From NCBI GenBank assembly GCA_963965975.1, contig OZ014423.1, positions 1,550,001-1,614,000 on the forward strand: 64,000 nt of DNA. The letters are read 5' to 3'. A model generated the notes under the pieces. It made no database searches and was not told the DNA's origin. It saw only the letters and a program-made list of their open reading frames with translations. Source of the stretch: Xestospongia bergquistia (taxonomy: Eukaryota > Porifera > Demospongiae > Haplosclerida > Petrosiidae). Shown piece by piece: positions 59,500-64,000 of the stretch; position 1 is the first letter of the stretch, and every line of letters begins with the position of its first letter. Made by a program: the position numbers and the translations under genes.

Positions 59500-60047
59500 A
59501 TAGTATTTTCCTGCCTGACCAATGTGGATGCAAATCTGTTGCTAACTTTGATCACTTCTACATGTATCGCAATAAAATTAATAGCAATAACAATTCATTT
59601 TGGGATCTTGTTGCCTGTTATCAACCACATTCGCTACAAATACATCGAAAACATTACATTTACTATTAAAATGTCATATCCAGTATCTCATCAAAGATCT
59701 TGTATAGTCCCAGTATATATGTTATCTGATGAGACATCATAGCTTCTTTCTTTTCATTATACATTCACATATGTTGAGTGGACACCTCCACAGAACCAAT
59801 ATAAGTGCCAGGTTGTAGCAATATATGCTCCAGCTGAGTCTTGTGTTGGTGAGTTCATTAAAATCAAAAGAAGCTAGATAAGTAAGATATGTATTGTAAC
59901 TTATTATAATGTCACTTTGTAGCCATGATGCCTTTTTACCAGTTTCAGGTAGATAGAGCTCAGTTTACTACAATAATAGGATCTTCTCTTCAAACTTTTG
60001 GACAAGGACACATAACGTGTTCTATCATGTGTAAACCTGATTCTTAT
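59500..60047 (+). other. Possible exons of an unrecognised gene or gene fragment
   Basis: Two stretches join well. One, near 59755-59849, reads YTFTYVEWTPPQNQYKCQVV and on, with a good donor (GTTG/GTGAGT). The other starts at 59931 after CACTTTGTAG and reads FYQFQVDRAQFTTIIG and on, to a TAG at about 60045-60047. The splice keeps frame. Upstream, near 59505-59675, another stretch reads PDQCGCKSVANFDHFYMYRN in a frame that ends in a stop, so its link to the others is unclear. Cysteine placement suggests an extracellular domain. I do not recognise it; a pseudogene is as likely as a gene. Confidence 0.3.
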
Positions 60048-60443
60048 TAGACACAGCCCTTGATTTCACAATCATGTGTAGACCTAATTTCTTATATACA
60101 ACCCTGATTTTACAATCATGTATTATCTTGTTATATAGCCTTACTTTCAGATACAGTCCTTTTTTCATGATCTAAACTATCATTATGATGAAAAAGATTA
60201 TAAACTATCTGTGTACCTTTTATTTAGAGACATTGTTATGTAATAAAATAGTACTCTAAAACAAAGGTTAGATTGACCAGTTAAATTATATATCAGCAAC
60301 AGCAAAAACTTTCCCACAGTTCTTACATATATAGGGTCTCTCTCTCTAGCATGAATGTGACAATATCAAGTGAAGTTACCAGATGTAATATTATTATTAT
60401 ATAATACATGACCAATGGCAATATAATACAAAAATAAGTAAAT

Positions 60444-61927
60444 TCATTCATATGATTTATCCTGTATAGATCTTGTGTATTCTGATTTACAATTGACTTT
60501 CCTTAGTTCTCTTCTTTTCCTTCCAGATATGTTCAATCGACAGAATTTTGGTTGAACTGCATCAATAAGATTCATAATAATTATAAATGCTAACCCCATA
60601 CAAGACAAACCACCATAGAACAATTGCACCATAAAATAACCATAGGAATCGGCTATTAGCCCAATACTAGCTATAACGGATACTTGCACTATATTTACTA
60701 TAGATCCTAGTATACCATAGCCAGTTCCAAGTTGTTCTGGTTTTACAATTAAAGCTACAATAGGCCATAATGATATTGTGAACATTGAATAAGCTATACC
60801 ACCAGAAAATGAAGCAATGTAAGCAATAGCAGTCTCATTATCACTGAAAGCTAGAAAGAAATGATGAAATACTCCAAGACTCACTGATACTAGTATCCAT
60901 ATTAAGTTAAAACCAACTCGATCAATGATAAACCCAAATAGAGGACACAAGAATATTGGAAAAAAGTATATGATTCCATTGATTAAATTGGCCATTGTGA
61001 GAGTGACACCATATTTATGAATATAATATAATTCTCCAATAGATACTGGACTTAAAATTGCCACATAAAAAGTAGCAGCTACAAAGACTATTAGCCAATA
61101 AGAGAGAGGTAACTTGTATAGGCCTTGACAATGTACTAAATGAGTCTTTGATATTGCAGTATAGTTAGCTCTTGAATACAAGTATCCTAATATTAGTGAT
61201 GCTATCAATCCCAAGAATAGTAAACCAGCACCAATTAAGAGAACAAAACCAAGTCGGACATGAGTAGATATCTGAGCAGTCATGTGTGTATAGAAAACAT
61301 TATTAATATTGACAGCAATGGCAGCACCTAGTCGACCAGCACCAAGTAATATTCCGTTGATTGTATTGACTTTGCCTATAAAACAGATACCAACATAGGT
61401 TCCTAAACATATAAAACTCATATCTCCACCAGCACCAGCAATCAAACGTCCTAATAACATAATCCAATAGTGATTAACAAATCCTCCAACTGCCCAGATG
61501 ACTTGTCCAATAAGACATAGTACTAGAAAGAATGACAATGCAATATGAGCTCCAAACACTTTATCAATTAGTAATCCTCCTATTGGAGCTACGATAATAC
61601 TTGGGTAGAAATATAGTGAGTATAGAAGGGTATACTGTGCTGTGTTCACCTTCATTACCTGAAAATGAAAAAATGTATATAGAGTCTACGTTTATATAAT
61701 TACACGTTTCAACTAGAGGTTCAGGTTACCTCAATAATAGGCCTTTCTATTCCTGATGGTGTCTCCATTATGAAATATGCTGTTAGCACTGTAATACTCA
61801 TCAGGATAACAAAAATAACTTGATGTAGCTTTGTACAAGCACCTCCATTGTTCTTCGTTCTTCTAGTCAGCAGTATCTCATCTGTACTGCCGTATGTAGG
61901 TTTAAAGAATGGAGTTAGTTTCTTCAT
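60444..61927 (-). CDS. MFSD1: MFSD1-like lysosomal-type major facilitator transporter
   Basis: Exons 61927-61730 and 61658-60444 (minus strand) encode 470 aa, matching human MFSD1 (about 465). There are twelve predicted membrane helices. Family phrases are YTLLYSLYFYPSIIVAPIGG, LLIDKVFG, GRLIAGAGGDMSF, LPLSYWLIVFVAATFYVAI, LCPLFGFIIDRVGFN and EQLGTGYGILGSI. The ATG at 61927 (MKKLTPFFKPTYG) is preferred; the open frame upstream has no ATG. MFSD1 in mammals is a lysosomal carrier that exports dipeptides. Only one intron (71 bp) is present, far fewer than in vertebrates. A decayed second copy lies upstream. Confidence 0.9.
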
Positions 61928-62339
61928 AGCGAATGTTTGTGGTTCGTATAAAAACAGGATGTAGGCTGAGTCCAACTCAAAAAATGCATAGTATTATATT
62001 CAGATTCGATTTCCTCAGTGATCTGAAAGCAATCTCTTGGTCTGCTCTTATTTTTCAAAAGTCATCCTCTCTTCCGTCTAGAGAATAATTGCATAATAAA
62101 ACATCTGTACCAACTTGTTATAAGTTAAGACTGACAATATAATGGATACTTGTAATATATTAATCTTTATATATACAATACCCTGTTCTTTAATTTCATG
62201 CTATGAAATTGGCCTGGATAATGATTAATGATGAATGGACAGGTCTTAATTATCTCAATATTATATATTCAATGTAGAAAATATTATGAAAGTGAAAAAT
62301 GAAAAATAAGACGGAGTTGATAGCATAGCTATTGTGTAC
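61928..62339. other. Spacer between MFSD1-like gene and its pseudogene
   Basis: This stretch is AT-rich and probably contains the promoter of the intact gene. No other feature was recognised. Confidence 0.4.
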
Positions 62340-63850
62340 TATTCAGTTTACTTTTAAGTTGTCTTCTTTTCCATCCAGATACATTAATTTGATAGAGTTT
62401 AGGAAGAGTCATATCATTTGCAATTAAAACAAGAAGCACTGCCAATCCCAAAAAAGATAGACACGCATAAAATATTTGTACCATAAAATAACCACAGTGA
62501 TCTACTACCAGACCAGCAATTATTGTAACAGATGATTGAAAAAGGTAAAAAAAGCTTCATGGATACCGTAGCCTGTTCCAAGCTGTTCAGGTTTAACAAT
62601 CATTGCTATCATAGGAAACAAAGAAACTGTAAACAAAGAATATGAAATACCCCACAGATAGAAGCAACATAAGGTATAGCAGAACCATGGCCACTGAAAG
62701 CAAAGAATAAGTGGTGATAAATCCCAATACTTATTGATAATAATATCCATATTGGTTTAAAACCAATTCTATCTATAATTAAACCCAGTATTGGAGACAG
62801 AAAAATTGCCATTGTGAGAGATATTCCATATTTACAAACATAGTACAATTCTCCAATAGACACAAAACTTAAAACTGCTGCATAAAATATACCAGCTACA
62901 GTTATTGTCAGCCAAAAAGAGAAAGGCAAGGTAAAAAGGCTATGACAACATTGTACTTGAGTTGATGGTACCACATTATATTTATAAAGGCAAACATGAG
63001 TATGAGGACACCAATCAAAAGGACACAACCTAGTCGTGAGTGATGGTTTGAAATAAAACTCATCTGCTCATAGGAAGATTCCATTGACATTGACAGCACT
63101 GGTTGATCATCATGATTATTAGTATTTATTATATACATACACAATTTGCAAAAATTATTATTTGGCTATTAAATCAAAAGGTTATGATATAAAATATAAA
63201 ATGCACTCAGAAGCTACAGACTTTACATTACATTATATACCAGCTTCTTTTGACTAGATTTGACAACATCCATATAACTGAATAACAATCTTCCAGTATC
63301 AGCTGTCTCTTTGGCAGGTTTCATCATTTCACCTAACTTCTTTGAGTAAGGATGAAAGCAGCAAATGGGATATTCACTTCAGGAATGACACTGTTTCATA
63401 AGGAAATGGTACAATGATGCAGGATTTTGGAAGAACATCTGGTGTCAGTCATATTAAAAAACCTCTGGAATATACAAACTCTGTACAAGCTGATATAATC
63501 AATATGTCAATGTTGTTAATGACTTCAAGTACTTACTAAAATGAGTTGGAAAATAATTAAACAGTATCCACATACACATATGTTATAAGTATGTAATTAA
63601 TCTACTTTGGTGTGATTAGACACTCTCTTATGCATAAGGTTGGCCACCTGTGTAGACTGAGTCTATCTTACAATTCTGGAGGAAAACTATAGACCAAATG
63701 ACTTACCCCAACAGACACAGAATTATAAAGAGTGATAGCTCAATATGAACTCCAACAATTTATCAATTAGTAATCTGCCTAATGGAGATTTAATAATATT
63801 TGGCCAGAAAAGGATTGAATATAGAAGGCTATACTGTACTGTGTTATGCT
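62340..63850 (-). pseudogene. Decayed duplicate of the MFSD1-like gene
   Basis: The minus strand contains pieces of a second MFSD1-like protein in order. Near 63850-63715 is a remnant equivalent to the start of the second exon (LLIDKLL-like). From 63050 to 62780 is LPFSFWLTITVAGIFYAAVL and ISIGELYY-like sequence, but the helix segment around the INGIIYFFP position is missing. At 62640-62560 is EQLGTGYGI, followed by a frameshift. At 62520-62345 is YFMVQIFYACLSFLGLAVLL to a KRRQLKSKLN end. Frame changes, an internal deletion and a foreign segment at about 63150-63690 mark it as a pseudogene. Confidence 0.85.
63150..63690 (-). other. Unexplained segment inside the MFSD1 pseudogene
   Basis: This segment has no counterpart in the intact MFSD1 gene. 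On the minus strand, near 63370-63225, an open stretch reads EYPICCFHPYSKKLGEMMK and on, ending at TAA or TGA, with coding-like composition (KETADTGRLLFSYMDVVKSS). It might be an exon relic from an inserted or neighbouring gene. No family was recognised. Confidence 0.3.
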
Positions 63851-64000
63851 CTGTAACTGAGTACAAACCTATGTTAGATGCTATAATTCAAGTATAGTTT
63901 TTGGAAAATCTTGCAAATCGATTTTGTCAATATTTTATAGCTTGGTGCATTCAAAGATGGAGTCCATACACAAAATTTTACTGATATAAGTGTTAACTTT

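Overview
The window is animal nuclear DNA. Genes are split by spliceosomal introns, many only 43-60 bp long, and there are metazoan-specific genes: COE/EBF, FEM1-like, CtBP-like, TMEM127-like, FAM184-like, cyclin J-like and Nup214. The AT-rich sequence, very compact spacing, tiny GT-AG introns and a replication-type histone gene with a 3' stem-loop suggest an early-branching animal with a compact genome. A demosponge such as Amphimedon is my best guess. It is an inference from style and gene content and was not checked by any search.

Layout: 2-3745 (+) 3' part of a COE/EBF transcription factor. 9700-5267 (-) KCTD9-like BTB/pentapeptide protein with two candidate last exons. 9864-12070 (+) membrane-anchored esterase-like protein. 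13383-12122 (-) mitoribosomal protein L46. 15388-16236 (+) probable mitoribosomal protein S26. 16833-16462 (-) histone H2B. 17058-17822 (+) small unknown protein. 20049-17982 (-) TMEM127-like. 20296-25040 (+) FAM184-like coiled coil. 26180-25149 (-) CtBP-like dehydrogenase, no introns. 26513-28537 (+) FEM1-like, no introns. 37574-28638 (-) Nup214. 39769-38354 (-) cyclin J-like. 39956-50789 (+) SNM1A/DCLRE1A nuclease, whose sixth intron (6.9 kb) is almost filled by a giant inverted repeat. 53474-51012 (-) CCT7 chaperonin subunit. 53845-56386 (+) secreted Ig/FN3 protein. 56554-58838 (+) ZCCHC4 rRNA m6A methyltransferase. 61927-60444 (-) MFSD1-like transporter, followed by a decayed second copy (about 63850-62340).

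The genes are not an operon or a shared pathway. They are mostly housekeeping genes arranged as head-to-head pairs separated by about 160-330 bp, so shared bidirectional promoters are likely: KCTD9/esterase, H2B/unknown, TMEM127/FAM184, CtBP/FEM1, cyclin J/SNM1A and CCT7/Ig protein. Two mitoribosomal genes are also head to head, across about 2 kb.

The most unusual structure is the inverted repeat at about 42942-49573 inside SNM1A. Its arms are about 2.6 and 2.5 kb, highly similar and collinear, around a 1.5 kb spacer. The whole block is built from nine copies of a 130-230 bp module. It looks like an unclassified foldback-type element, and as part of the SNM1A pre-mRNA it should fold into a very long hairpin. 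Other points of note are alternative terminal exons in KCTD9, a near-intact Nudix box in mL46, an esterase-like protein without the usual nucleophile motif, an unfamiliar secreted Ig/FN3 protein with a basic, cysteine-containing tail, and (CT)n microsatellites used as polypyrimidine tracts at several 3' splice sites. All exon boundaries were read by eye from frame, GT/AG sites and remembered family sequences.
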